The notes: a model not told the origin generated them from the letters alone. 64,000 bases of DNA from Roseinatronobacter bogoriensis DSM 18756 (GCF_004366635.1 NZ_SORN01000003.1:360916-424915); one strand, 5' to 3'. Shown: positions 27,496 to 36,783, counted from the stretch's first letter. Numbers and translations: made by a program.

Positions 27496-27930
27496 TCAGG
27501 ACAGGATTGGAGGCTGTATCAGCGGCGGGGCTGAGAGGCCGTGACGCAAATCGCTATTTGGCGCGCGGATCGCGCGATTTTGCGGAACGAAAACCGCAAG
27601 GACCGTTAATTCAGTACTGGATACGGCGGGACAGCAGGCGGATGCGGTACAAGTGGTCATCGCCACCTCGCCTGTATCGCCGTGGCAACAGACATCGTGC
27701 GGTATCAGCGAGACTGCCGTTTCAGCGGCAAATATGCCAGTATGTTGCGAATGAGCGTCTGCACTCGTTCCGCCACCAACGGCAAACGCAAGTATCAGCA
27801 GGCACGCGCGGATCACCAATGTGACCGCGCCTATGGCTTGCCTTGCTCTCTCGCGTGGCACTTTCACGTGCTGCCTTTCTTTCGGTACAGATTTTATTTC
27901 AGGGGCACTTGCTTCAAGCCGCAATGACAT
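27496..27930 (-). CDS. small Cys-rich exported or membrane protein, hypothetical
   Basis: This frame encodes 144 residues. A hydrophobic segment (AVTLVIRACLLILAFAVGGG) is followed by a Cys/His-rich stretch (HDVCCHGDTGEVAMTTCTAS, ACC) that could bind copper. It precedes the second P-type ATPase gene by 85 bases on the same strand. The N-terminus before the hydrophobic helix (about 38 residues) is basic and has no ribosome binding site, so the true start may be an internal GTG near the helix. No family is recognised. The pattern resembles the gene at 30935. Confidence 0.5.
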   Translation of the reverse strand: MSLRLEASAPEIKSVPKERQHVKVPRERARQAIGAVTLVIRACLLILAFAVGGGTSADAHSQHTGIFAAETAVSLIPHDVCCHGDTGEVAMTTCTASACCPAVSSTELTVLAVFVPQNRAIRAPNSDLRHGLSAPPLIQPPILS

Positions 27931-28125
27931 GGATCAAAGGGGCAGAAATCGGGTGGAACCATTTTGTGTTTTACAGATAGGTCTTCCAGTAGATGGAAGG
28001 TCAAGCCCCCGCCGCGTGATTGTCCGGATATGGCCTAAGCCAGCTTGAAGACGGCGCAATATCCGGACGACCCATCGCATTTGGCATGGCGGGAGCATGT
28101 TTGGAATCTTGTCAGGCGTTGCCGG

Positions 28126-28323
28126 TCATCGAACGCGCTCCACGTCATCGAAGGCTTTGACGGCGCGGCGCAGGGCTAGGCCCAACCCCAAAAACAGCAC
28201 CGCCCCGAAGCCCCAGACCCAAGCATAACCGATCATCCCGCTCCATGGCGCGAGGGCATAGGCCAGTGCCAGTACGGCCCAGACCGCGGCGACAATAAAG
28301 ACAAGTGTGACGTCAAATCTCAT
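28126..28323 (-). CDS. small two-helix membrane protein next to the oxidase
   Basis: This 65-residue protein has two hydrophobic helices (VTLVFIVAAVWAVLALAYAL, WVWGFGAVLFLGLGLAL) and a charged tail. It lies 16 bases downstream of the oxidase subunit I gene on the same strand, so it may be a small accessory subunit. No family is recognised. Confidence 0.6.
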   Translation of the reverse strand: MRFDVTLVFIVAAVWAVLALAYALAPWSGMIGYAWVWGFGAVLFLGLGLALRRAVKAFDDVERVR

Positions 28324-28339
28324 ATCCGTTCCCTTTCGG

Positions 28340-29980
28340 TTAATGTGCGTGACCCGCGCCGACTGCCTCGACTGGCAGGGCGCGCATCATTTCAAAACCC
28401 AGAGTGGTGGCGCCATACATTCCGATCACGATGACCAGCACAGCAAGCGGGCCGACGAATGCAGCCGCACTGGCCTGCGGCGCGCGCATACCGTCCCAAC
28501 GTGTTGATGCGATGCTGGCCCGTCCGCCGATCAGCGCTCCGGCGACAGACAGGGCAAAGCCCACCAGCGCCAGCGCCATGACTAGCCCCCCCGCAGCAAC
28601 CCAGCCCATCAACGCGGCCCAGAGTGTCGGAGCCGCGTCATCATAGCCCGCGTCAATTACCCGTCGTGGCACGCCAATGTAGCCCGCCGCTACACCTGCC
28701 CCGCCAAAGGCCAGAAGCCCCAGCGTCGCAAGATGAGGTGTGAAGCGCGCAAGGTTTGGCAGAACCAGCCCGCGACCCGTCACCGCCGGAAGGATGATGG
28801 CCAGTGCCGCAAGAAAGCTGAGAGAGACTGTCCCCAAAGTGAAGAAGTGGAAATATCCTGGCACAAAGAACGTGTCCGACAATAGTGGCGCAAGTTCTGC
28901 CTGAATTAGAACAAAGGCCAGCACGATGCCAAAAGCCATATTGACGACAGCAAACCCCGCTGCCGCCATTGCAGGCTCGCGCCAAGGCAGCATGCGTATC
29001 CAGCCAAACAACCCGCGCCCGCCACGGGCACGCGCATGCACTTCAAGCGATACCACGATGATCAGGAAGGCTGTGAGCGTCGGCACACTGACAAGCAGCG
29101 AAAGCAGCGACCCAGCAATGCGGACAGCGCCCGGTAGGTCCGGCTCAAGAAACATGTGATAGAGCGATGTCGGCGGCACGAACACAAGGTAGGCGGCAAA
29201 GACCAGCTTCGAGAAGCGCGCCCCGAAAATGGATTTCACGCCCACGACGTCATGCATCACCACATACCAGACGATAACCGTGGCCATCAGCGGCAGGTAA
29301 TGCATGTTGTGAAACACGATGTGCCAGTTTGTGCCGTGGTTTGTGGGCATCACGCCCAGCCCCAGTGCCCATAGGAAACCGGGCAGGAACACATAGATCA
29401 TCGCGAACCCGCTGACCATCAGAAACCCCGCCCATGTGAACAGCGCAAAGCCCACTGCCGAGAGCGCGCCTGTGCGCCGCACGGCCGCCAGCAGTGTGGC
29501 TACTCCCGCCGCAGGAAGCGCGATCAAGCCGAGGCCCAGCAGAATGTAGCCCGCGTTGAATACCGCCAGCAGTTCCGGTTCGTGCGCGGCCAGTTGCGGA
29601 TTGCCGTCGTAAAGTAGCGGGGTCCCACCAGATGCAGCCCATAGCGACAGCACCATGCCGGATAGGACAAGCACGAAGCCGCCCCATGCAAGCGTGCGTG
29701 CGGACAGTGCATGCCCGCCCTCGCCTGCGGACAGCGCCAACAGGATTGCCCCTTGCACAACAAACAGCCAGTAGAAGAAAATCCCGACCCCGTGCAGGGT
29801 CAGCAGGCGGTAGCCCGCCTCTGGCAGCAGGTCGATCCAACCCGCGCGTGCCAAGGCCACGCCAAGGCCCCCGGCGATCCCACCCAGAAGTACAAGCAAC
29901 GATATGCCAGACATCGCCTGCAAAAGCAGACGGTCACCTGTTGAAAGTGCGGATAGACGGCTTTTAAGGGTGTTGCTCAT
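28340..29980 (-). CDS. haem-copper oxidase subunit I (ba3/B-type-like)
   Basis: This 546-residue protein has about thirteen hydrophobic segments. Conserved histidines are visible: LTLHGVGIFF (low-spin haem ligand), HIVFHNMHYLPL (CuB region), LYHMFLEPD and GYFHFFTLG (haem ligands). This catalytic subunit reduces oxygen in the cytoplasmic membrane. The first CuB ligand region (MPTNHGTNWHIVFHNMHY) lacks the standard GHPEVY signature, so it belongs to a divergent group. It overlaps the subunit II gene by ATGA. The final residues GAGHAH are His-rich. Its place in the copper island could mean oxidation of Cu(I) or respiration under metal stress. Confidence 0.85.
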   Translation of the reverse strand: MSNTLKSRLSALSTGDRLLLQAMSGISLLVLLGGIAGGLGVALARAGWIDLLPEAGYRLLTLHGVGIFFYWLFVVQGAILLALSAGEGGHALSARTLAWGGFVLVLSGMVLSLWAASGGTPLLYDGNPQLAAHEPELLAVFNAGYILLGLGLIALPAAGVATLLAAVRRTGALSAVGFALFTWAGFLMVSGFAMIYVFLPGFLWALGLGVMPTNHGTNWHIVFHNMHYLPLMATVIVWYVVMHDVVGVKSIFGARFSKLVFAAYLVFVPPTSLYHMFLEPDLPGAVRIAGSLLSLLVSVPTLTAFLIIVVSLEVHARARGGRGLFGWIRMLPWREPAMAAAGFAVVNMAFGIVLAFVLIQAELAPLLSDTFFVPGYFHFFTLGTVSLSFLAALAIILPAVTGRGLVLPNLARFTPHLATLGLLAFGGAGVAAGYIGVPRRVIDAGYDDAAPTLWAALMGWVAAGGLVMALALVGFALSVAGALIGGRASIASTRWDGMRAPQASAAAFVGPLAVLVIVIGMYGATTLGFEMMRALPVEAVGAGHAH

Positions 29981-30687
29981 GCTGCACCCCCTTCCGTTAC
30001 GCTGAGTTGCGCCTGCATGGTGTCATGCGCCGCGCCGCAATAGACAGTGCAATAGATCAGGTAGTCGCCAGCCTCGCTGAAGCGCATCTCGGTATCAACC
30101 AGTTGCCCTGGCCGCAAGCGGATCATCCGCCCGCCGCGCCCGAACTGGACCGAAGCCCCATGCGCCACATCTGTGGCCATCATGCGAAAGCGGTAAGGCT
30201 GGTGCGTCTCAAGTCGCAAATGCCATGGCGCGAAGAAGAACTGACCAGCTTGCAACCATACGTCAACTTGCGCAGCACTTTCAGCATGTGGGGTCGTTGC
30301 GGAATGATTGCCATGCGTTGTTGCCCCATGATCGCCATGGTCACCATGCTCTAGCAGCGCGTGTCCGTCATGTGCTTTATCGCTTCGTGTCTCACGCGCA
30401 ATATCAGCCAGACGGGGGCGCACGCTGCCATCGGTTTCACCAAAGCGCTGGATGAAGTCCTGCACGCGCGCCTCAAACGCTTCGGGGGTCATTGTGTCTA
30501 TCTGCGGGGCCGCATGAGCGGCGTGGTCCGCGATATCGGTCATATCATCGGCATGCGTGGCACCGAATAGCGCAAGCGGCCCGGGGGCTGCACCGTAGCC
30601 GACCCAAAGGCCGTAAAGTGCTGTGCCACCCATACCGGCGGTCGCTATAAAGCCACGCCGTGTGGTCAAATGAGGTTTGTGTGTCAT
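29977..30687 (-). CDS. haem-copper oxidase subunit II-like CuA protein
   Basis: This protein has 236 residues. A twin-arginine-like start (TTRRGFIATAGMGG) is followed by a hydrophobic stretch, then a His-rich region (HALLEHGDHGDHGATTHGNH). The C-terminal cupredoxin domain carries the CuA ligand set CTVYCGAAHDTM (two Cys, His, Met). It passes electrons from a cytochrome or cupredoxin to subunit I. The His-rich insert is unusual for the family and may buffer copper. Upstream gene of a two- or three-gene operon. Confidence 0.85.
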   Translation of the reverse strand: MTHKPHLTTRRGFIATAGMGGTALYGLWVGYGAAPGPLALFGATHADDMTDIADHAAHAAPQIDTMTPEAFEARVQDFIQRFGETDGSVRPRLADIARETRSDKAHDGHALLEHGDHGDHGATTHGNHSATTPHAESAAQVDVWLQAGQFFFAPWHLRLETHQPYRFRMMATDVAHGASVQFGRGGRMIRLRPGQLVDTEMRFSEAGDYLIYCTVYCGAAHDTMQAQLSVTEGGAA

Positions 30688-30934
30688 CGAATGGTTCCTT
30701 CAGTCTCGAAGGTTCCGGCACATCGGTTCGACGCATGTTTCACATGCGGGGTGTTTGTGCAGAGTACCGGAACAGTTCTGGCAAGTGCTGCCTCGCGCAA
30801 TCGAACTGGACTTGGTGGTCCATCTTGCGCGGCAACAAGCAGGAGCATACGTGCATCAGGTGGGACAGCTGGACATGCCGTCTTTCCTGTCGCGCGCTAC
30901 AGGTCGGCGCAGAAAACCATTCTGCGCCGACTTG

Positions 30935-31342
30935 TCAGACCTGAAGCAGTATTTTCGGGGGGTGTTTGGCGGGCATTGAATTGCGCCCCGTTGGTAGGGC
31001 CGCTGGCATGGTGCCGACAAATCCCTTGGAAAAAGGGCGACACAAGACGGCGTCGGCGTTCGCAACTGCGCAAACAACACAAGCGCCAACTACAGCGCAA
31101 TGTTTAGCGGCGTGATCCTGTTCATGGCCCGCGCAGCACTCCGCATTCGCCCCCATGGCGAGATGCGCAAGCTTCATGATATGTGTCGCTTCCCCGATAG
31201 AATGAGAAAGCGTATGAGCTTTTGAAGCCGAGACACTGACGAAGAGCAGAGCGAATATGAGCACAGGCAGAACAAGCCAGCGCATCGCGGACCATGTGGC
31301 ACGCGGCAAGGCTGAATTTGTGTGTTCTTCGCTGCGTCGCAT
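30935..31342 (-). CDS. small Cys/His-rich exported protein, hypothetical
   Basis: This frame encodes 135 residues. A hydrophobic segment (MRWLVLPVLIFALLFVSVSA) resembles an export signal, followed by a Cys/His-rich part (NAECCAGHEQDHAAKHCAVV, GACVVC). The layout is like the DUF2946-type small proteins found among copper genes and like the gene at 27496; membership is not certain. ATG at 31342 follows AGGGTG; an internal ATG at the start of the hydrophobic helix is an alternative. It lies 247 bases upstream of the oxidase operon on the same strand. Confidence 0.55.
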   Translation of the reverse strand: MRRSEEHTNSALPRATWSAMRWLVLPVLIFALLFVSVSASKAHTLSHSIGEATHIMKLAHLAMGANAECCAGHEQDHAAKHCAVVGACVVCAVANADAVLCRPFSKGFVGTMPAALPTGRNSMPAKHPPKILLQV

Positions 31343-31706
31343 ACCGCACCCTGGTTCCAGATGCCGAAGCTCTAGCAGCGCACCAGCGCATATGAATTGA
31401 TATAAATCAATTTGTAACGTTTGGATGAGAAAATCAGGGGATCCTATTGGGCGAGAGGCGCCTCGCGGCGTCTTGCACGGGCGGCACTATCAAACATCTC
31501 CTGGCGACGGTCGATTAGCGCAATGGGCCGGGCACGATGATCCCGCAGTCGCCTTCGCAGGGAGCGGAAAGCAACTTGACAGTAGCTCAGCAGGGCAATT
31601 GCGGTATCAGCCCACAGCGGTCACTCACTCTAACTGAGACCATGCAGAGATTTCGCGCATTTGAGATCTTGACTGAAGCCTGCGGCGCTGTGGCGCCGCA
31701 GGTGCC
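31343..31706. other. non-coding spacer
   Basis: No gene is supported in these 364 bases. AT-rich sequence around 31390-31420 (ATTGATATAAATCAATTTG, a partial FNR/ArcA-like palindrome TTGATATAAATCAA) could be a promoter or an FNR/Crp-type site for the leftward gene at 31342. The right half looks like degraded repeat DNA. Confidence 0.4.
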
Positions 31707-32114
31707 TCAGTGCGCGGCAAGGACCTCGCTTTCGGCGAAGTAGAGATGGAGTTGATAGAGTGGTTCCTGGAAAGGGCCAGCGCCGTCAGGCTTGAACTCC
31801 ATGTCGATTTGGGTGATCGGCGGGGTCTGCATCCCGGGGGTGATTCCGGTCCAGTCGGTGGCGGCAGCGAACTCACTGGCCAGGAACATGTATTCTACGC
31901 AGACGACCCGTCCGTCAATCACGCAGTAAATCGGTCCCAGCGGCAGATTCGCCGGTTCGGCCCAATGCGCGCCCATCTGCGGCACATGCGGGCTGATCGC
32001 AACCGCCGCCGGCGCGATGTCGGAAAGCAAGGGCAAATGCGAAAGCCCATCCGCGGCTGCTGTCGTGGCAAGGGGCAGGCAGGCGACGACAAGGGCAACA
32101 CTTTTCAGTTTCAT
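31707..32114 (-). CDS. exported hypothetical protein
   Basis: This 135-residue protein has a signal peptide (MKLKSVALVVACLPLATTAA, cut near AAA-DGL). The mature part contains one Cys pair (IYCVIDGRVVCVEYMF) and aromatic strands (YQLHLYFAESEV). The start at 32114 follows AGGAGGAAAG. It is 44 bases downstream of the TetR gene on the same strand, so it could be co-regulated. No family is recognised with confidence. Confidence 0.6.
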   Translation of the reverse strand: MKLKSVALVVACLPLATTAAADGLSHLPLLSDIAPAAVAISPHVPQMGAHWAEPANLPLGPIYCVIDGRVVCVEYMFLASEFAAATDWTGITPGMQTPPITQIDMEFKPDGAGPFQEPLYQLHLYFAESEVLAAH

Positions 32115-32158
32115 TGGTCTTTCCTCCTCTGGGCTGGTTAAAAGGGTCTGCATTTGTG

Positions 32159-32767
32159 TCATTGCGCCTCGGGCCCCGCACTTGCCGCCAGGAGTCCCGC
32201 CAACCGGTCGGCCAGCAACTCGGGTGCATGGCGTAGCGGATCGCCGATCGCCTCGGTAAGCGCGACCATCATCACATGCCCCAGCGCCGCCATGTGCAGG
32301 GCGACTGCCGTTTCCCGCGCTGTTGGCCCGTCACCAAGTGCGGCGGCGATGGCGGCATACATCTCGCTGGTCACTGGATGCACCTGTGTCACCAATTCGG
32401 CGGCAGTGCGCTTAGCGCTGGCGGTCGCCCCGATCTGCGGCGAGAGATACATCAAACGGAACCGCGCCAAGTCCGCGAGGTGAAAGTTGATTACCGCGCG
32501 CACCACGGCGCGCACGGCCTGAGAAGGGCCGGAGGCTCCAACTGCGGCGTTGATGGCCACCTGCGCCTCACCGCGCAGGCCAGGCAGCGCCAGTTCGCTC
32601 AACAGCGCCACCTTTGACGGAAACCAGTAGATCACGGCTTGCTTCGTGACCCCAAGCCGTGCTGCGACAGCATCGAAGGTTACTGCCTCCAGCCCGCCGA
32701 CAGCCATCAGGGCCGCGGCGACTTCGAGGATCCGGTTTCGAGTGTCGCTGGGTCTGGTGTCGGGCAT
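32159..32767 (-). CDS. TetR/AcrR-family repressor
   Basis: This protein of about 202 residues has an N-terminal TetR helix-turn-helix (NRILEVAAALMAVGGLEAVT then FDAVAARLGVTKQAVIYWFP) and a variable ligand-binding C-terminal domain. A perfect 7-base dyad (32784-32800) lies between this gene and the divergent GST-like gene and probably serves both. An upstream GTG at 32785 would overlap the operator, so ATG 32767 is preferred. The inducer is unknown. The product at 32832 may detoxify the same compound. Confidence 0.88.
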   Translation of the reverse strand: MPDTRPSDTRNRILEVAAALMAVGGLEAVTFDAVAARLGVTKQAVIYWFPSKVALLSELALPGLRGEAQVAINAAVGASGPSQAVRAVVRAVINFHLADLARFRLMYLSPQIGATASAKRTAAELVTQVHPVTSEMYAAIAAALGDGPTARETAVALHMAALGHVMMVALTEAIGDPLRHAPELLADRLAGLLAASAGPEAQ

Positions 32768-32783
32768 GGTAAACCTATTGCTC

Positions 32784-32800
32784 ACTTACCAAAGGTAAGT
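32784..32800. promoter_or_regulatory. TetR-type operator
   Basis: ACTTACC-AAA-GGTAAGT is a perfect palindrome centred between the divergent TetR and GST-like genes, 17 bases upstream of the repressor start and 32 bases from the other. Confidence 0.75.
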
Positions 32801-32831
32801 TATACTATTTTTCATCGGGAAGCAAGTTGGT

Positions 32832-33578
32832 ATGAGGCCTGACATGGAACCGCTCCGCGTCTATACTTTCGCGCCAGCATGGGGCCTGCCTACCTCCGGT
32901 CCTTTCGCGCTGAAACTTCTGGCCTGGCTCGATCATCACAGCATTCCATATCAACAGAAGATCGAGAATCGCCCGGATCGCGGCCCGCTGGGCAAGAGTC
33001 CATGGATCGAGCAGGGCACTCTGCGCATGGGCGACAGTGATGCGATCATGCGCCATCTGGCGGCGCAGCGGGGCCTGCCTGACCCGTCCAGATGCGACAC
33101 CTCCGCGCAGGCCGCCAATCTCGGTCTGCGCATCGCCTTCGAGGAGCGCTTTCACCAGATTGTGGAATGGGAGCTTTTCGTAAACCCCGAGGGTCGGCGC
33201 GAGATGCGCGCAATAATCCGCACCCTGACGCCCCCGCTGATCGGCCCGATTGTCTTCGCCCAGATGGCCCGCCACTTCGGCCGCCAGCTGCGGGCCCGTG
33301 GCATCGGTCGGCTGGCGCCCGCGCAGATCACCGACGAAGGATGTCGCCTGCTCGATGCATTGATGTTGCGTCTCGAAGCCGGCGGTGGTTGGCTCGATGA
33401 AGGCGGTCCGGGCCTGACGGATTTTGCGGTGTGGGGCCAGGTGGCACCGATGCTGTGCTGGCCAATGCGTACACCTGTAGCCGACCACGCTAAGTCATTA
33501 CCGATCCTTCGCGCTTTTCACGACAAGATCAATTCCCTGCGTGAGGTCCAGCCATCAGCCATAGCTGCTGCGGGATGA
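32832..33578 (+). CDS. glutathione S-transferase-like protein
   Basis: This 248-residue protein has a GST-like two-domain layout: an N-terminal thioredoxin-type fold (VYTFAPAWGLPTSGPFALKL, then IENRPDRGPLGKSPWIEQGT) and an all-helical C-terminal half. It resembles the Tom37/metaxin-like branch of bacterial GSTs more than the classic SNAIL/TRAIL type. The glutathione residue is not evident. It is divergent from the TetR gene with a shared operator, so it is probably induced by the TetR ligand. Confidence 0.7.
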   Translation: MRPDMEPLRVYTFAPAWGLPTSGPFALKLLAWLDHHSIPYQQKIENRPDRGPLGKSPWIEQGTLRMGDSDAIMRHLAAQRGLPDPSRCDTSAQAANLGLRIAFEERFHQIVEWELFVNPEGRREMRAIIRTLTPPLIGPIVFAQMARHFGRQLRARGIGRLAPAQITDEGCRLLDALMLRLEAGGGWLDEGGPGLTDFAVWGQVAPMLCWPMRTPVADHAKSLPILRAFHDKINSLREVQPSAIAAAG

Positions 33579-33673
33579 CCTTTCGCTCGACGCATTCAAG
33601 CCCATGCACATCCTGCCGGTTCGGTGTAGTTGTGCATCTGCATGCCACTGAGTTGACTGGCTGCTTTGGGCCT

Positions 33674-35324
33674 AGGCTGTGTGGAAACTCCTGCGCCACG
33701 AGGTTCCTGCGGCATGGAGTGTTCACGTAGCTGGTTCAGGCGCGATCTGGTTCTGGGAACCTGCCACGGGCGCAGAAATCGCGCCGATGAGGGCCGCTTG
33801 AGCGGATTTGGGGGCGGTTTTCACCTTGTCAGGCGGGGATGGCCGACATCAGCCGCTTGATCCCGACCAGGGTGACCATGCGTTTGATATTATAGGCCAG
33901 CACGTTCAACGCCATTTCGGTGCGCACATTTTTCATGCGGCGCATCAGGAAATGGGTGCTGCCCATCCAAGCCTTGATCGTCTCGAACGGATGCTCGACC
34001 GTGCTGCGGCGCAGGGTCATCGGATCATCGGCGCTGCGCAGGCGGTCGCGCATCTCATCCACCAGATGCTCGTATTCCCACCGGGTGACCCGGCGCTCCG
34101 TGCCCGTGGTGCAGCGTGATTTCACGGGGCAGCTCCCGCATTCACTGGTCCAGTAACGCTTGACCAGAAGCCCGTCTTCCTCGCGCGTGTAGCGGTAGGT
34201 CAGCGCGTCGCCTGTCGGGCAGATATAGACGTCGCGTTCGGGGTCATATTTGAAGTCCGCCTTCACATACATGCCCTTCTTGCGATTTCCGGAGGTCTCG
34301 GGGCGCGGCATGGTCACTGTGATGCCAGCCTTGTCGCAGGCGACAATCTCGACGCCGCTGTAATAGCCCTTGTCGGCCAGGGCATGCAGATCTTCGCGCC
34401 CGAGCGCCTCCTTGGCCGCAAGCGCCATCGGGCTGAGCTGGTCACGGTCGAAGCCCTTGTTGGTGACGTCATGCGTGACGATGATATGGGTCTCGGTATC
34501 CACGGCGCATTGCGCATTGTAACCCACAAGCCCGCTGTTGCGCGCGCTGGTGGCCATGGCGCGAGCATCGGGATCGGTCAGGGAAATCTGGCCATCCGGT
34601 GCATCGGCCAGCGCCTCGTCCATCGCCTAGAGCTTCGCGATTTCCTGCTTGAGCCGCCCATATCGCTGCGCCAGATGCGCGACCTTCTCGGCCCGCGCTT
34701 CGCCTGTTTCCTGCCGGTCGATGCGCACCATCTCGGTGATGTAGCGGTCGACATCAGCCTCCAGATGCGCAAGACGGCTGGCGATCTTGCCCTTGGTGAA
34801 GTTCTTGTCGCGGTTATTGACGGCCTTGAACTTGCTCCCGTCGATGGCCACGCAGTCACCCTTCAACGCACCGATCCGACGGCACAGCTCCACGAACTGC
34901 GCGCAGGTCTTGCGGATGGCCCCACCGTTATCCCGCCGGAAATCCGCGATCGTCTTATGGTCCGGCACCAACCGCCCGAGCAGCCACATCACCTCAACAT
35001 TGCGCCCCGCCTCGCGCTCCAGCCTGCGGCTGGACGGGATCCGGTTCAGATAACCATAGATGAACAGCTTCAGAAGAATGGCCGGATGGTATCCCGGTCG
35101 CCCCGTCCGCGCATGCGCCGAGCGCGTGAATCCAAGGCTTACCAGATCAAGCTGATCAACAAACAGATCCACCACCCGGACCAAGTGATCCTCGTCGATC
35201 CAGTCCTCAAGGCGATCCGGAAACAGCGCCACCTGGTCCCGATCAACCCCTTCAATAAAACCTGACATAAATGCACTCCCGTATCACAGGAAGCATACCA
35301 CATCTGGGTGTTTTCACACAGCCT
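33674..35324 (-). mobile_element. IS1182-family insertion sequence
   Basis: The element is bounded by inverted repeats AGGCTGTGTG (33674-33683) and CACACAGCCT (35315-35324), which extend imperfectly inward (GGAAACTC versus AAAACACC). It contains one leftward transposase gene with a nonsense codon. Flanking bases are CCT and CGG; no clear target duplication is seen. Confidence 0.85.
33829..35268 (-). pseudogene. IS1182-family transposase with one in-frame amber codon
   Basis: The whole DDE transposase is readable in one frame. The N-terminal part has DHLVRVVDLFVDQLDL and GRPGYHPAILLKLFIYGYLN. Then come the catalytic region VAIDGSKFKAVNN, the downstream segment ADKGYYSGVEI, the Cys motif CGSCPVKSRC and RRSTVEHPFETIKAWMG. 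A single TAG at 34627-34629 (after ...QEIAKL) splits it into 213- and 264-residue halves, with ATG two codons after the stop. Otherwise it looks intact, suggesting recent inactivation. Confidence 0.88.
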
Positions 35325-35417
35325 CGGCCGGGTGTGTCGACTGTCGCCTTGGGCAGGTGAAGGGAGCCATGATTCTCTCCATGGCGGGGGGGCGCAACAC
35401 CCCCGCCCGCTCGCAGG

Positions 35418-36014
35418 TCAGGCGACCGAACCGAATTCCATGCTCACCGGTTCGATCAAGGCAAGGAATGCATCACAGTCCGAATTGCCGCTCCAGCTTG
35501 CGCAGATGGACTGCGCAGTTGTCTCGGTTTCGGCGAAGGCAATATCTATCCAAGACCCGTCCGGTAAGCGCAGTAGTCGCTGGCCGCGCCAGCCAGGTTG
35601 CCGCGACAGATGGTTTTCAATCATTTGCGCATGGGCGGCCCTGAGCGCCTCTTCGGTCACACCTTGACGAAGACGAAATCGGCCCAACTCCACTCCATCG
35701 CCCGCTTGCATCATGGGTAAACCCCCGGTCGGAAGCGTGAAATGCCTCATGGCTCCAAACTCGGCAATAGTCGCCCGAAACGGCTCGAACGCGCCGGCGG
35801 TACCAACCACTTTCGCGGCTTCTTCAGCAGCTTCCCGGCTGGTCCAAGCCACCACGTCAGCACGTTCTTTGTGATCCTGACCATCGCTAAGCGGAAGCCA
35901 GCCTGCGAAACCCGGCAGCTCCAGCGCTCGTTTCGCGGCAACCTCGCGTTGATGATCAGCTTCGCGCGTCGAGTTGACCTTGTAGGTGACGATTTCGAGG
36001 CAGGGTTGTGGCAT
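35418..36014 (-). CDS. two-domain ferredoxin-like (monooxygenase/DUF-type) protein
   Basis: This 198-residue protein is made of two similar dimeric alpha-beta barrel-like halves. The first runs from LEIVTYKVNS to RHFTLPTGG (residues 6-98), the second from VELGRFRLRQGVTEEAL to IEPVSMEFG (about 108-195). This is the antibiotic biosynthesis monooxygenase-type fold, often of unknown activity. ATG at 36014 has AAGGAG upstream. It is divergent from a WYL regulator that probably controls it through the dyad at 36063. Substrate unknown. Confidence 0.6.
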   Translation of the reverse strand: MPQPCLEIVTYKVNSTREADHQREVAAKRALELPGFAGWLPLSDGQDHKERADVVAWTSREAAEEAAKVVGTAGAFEPFRATIAEFGAMRHFTLPTGGLPMMQAGDGVELGRFRLRQGVTEEALRAAHAQMIENHLSRQPGWRGQRLLRLPDGSWIDIAFAETETTAQSICASWSGNSDCDAFLALIEPVSMEFGSVA

Positions 36015-36062
36015 CACAGAAGCTCCTTTTCAATTGCCTTCGGTTCCGGTCATATGCGTCAT

Positions 36063-36083
36063 CCCTGACAGAACATGTCAGGG
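36063..36083. promoter_or_regulatory. operator dyad between the WYL regulator and the divergent gene
   Basis: CCCTGACA-GAACA-TGTCAGGG is a perfect 8-base inverted repeat located 23 bases before the regulator start and 49 bases from the divergent start. Confidence 0.72.
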
Positions 36084-36105
36084 GCGTGCTATACAGAGCT
36101 TCACC

Positions 36106-36783
36106 ATGAAATCGCTTCGTTTGTTCTCCCTTCTGGACCATCTTCGCGCGGCACGACGGCCCGTTTCGGCCTCGACATTGGCGCAACGGTTGGGGGTCTC
36201 CACGCGCACGATCTATCGCGACATTGCCAGTCTGCAAGGCATTGGCGCACCAATTCGGGGCGAATCCGGCCTCGGTTATCAACTTGAAAAAGGCTATTTC
36301 CTGCCGCCGCTTCAATTTGATGTCGACGAAATGGAGGCAATCATGCTCGGCCTGCGTCTGCTCACGGCGCGGCGTGGTGGCGGGTTCCACGATGCAGTCG
36401 AACGGGTCACTGGCAAGGTCGCAGCAGCGTTGGGAGCCGAGGGTGGCGAGAGGTTTCAAGGCCTGACCCTTCTGGCCGTATCGCGGCAGCGTGAAGCGGA
36501 CCATCTTGCCGAACCTTGGGGCGGGATTGTGCGTGTTGCGATCCGCGAGCGGACGATCATGAAGCTCACCTATCGCAGCCTGGACGGGCGCGAAAGCCAG
36601 CGGCACGTTCATCCTCTGGGATTAACGCTATTCGATGATGTCTGGCTTTTGACGGCCTGGTGCGAGAGCGTAAATGACTTCCGTAATTTCCGACTGGACC
36701 GCATAACATCCATCGAGAACACCGGTAAGAAGTTTCATCCCCGGCAGGGCCAGCTATTCAAGGATTACCTCGCAACGCTGTAA
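36106..36783 (+). CDS. YafY-type transcriptional regulator (HTH_11 + WYL domain)
   Basis: This 225-residue protein has an N-terminal HTH_11 fold (LLDHLRAARRPVSASTLAQR, then VSTRTIYRDIASLQ) and a C-terminal WYL domain with VHPLGLTLFDDVWLLTAWCE and FRNFRLDRI. WYL regulators sense small ligands or nucleic acids. ATG at 36106 gives the family's usual length. It is divergent from the two-domain ferredoxin-like gene, with a perfect dyad in between, so it likely represses that gene and itself. Confidence 0.88.
   Translation: MKSLRLFSLLDHLRAARRPVSASTLAQRLGVSTRTIYRDIASLQGIGAPIRGESGLGYQLEKGYFLPPLQFDVDEMEAIMLGLRLLTARRGGGFHDAVERVTGKVAAALGAEGGERFQGLTLLAVSRQREADHLAEPWGGIVRVAIRERTIMKLTYRSLDGRESQRHVHPLGLTLFDDVWLLTAWCESVNDFRNFRLDRITSIENTGKKFHPRQGQLFKDYLATL

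Noticed and set aside
34384..35265. Plus-strand open frame of 293 codons within IS1182
   Set aside because: Antisense to the transposase; no domain and no start signal.
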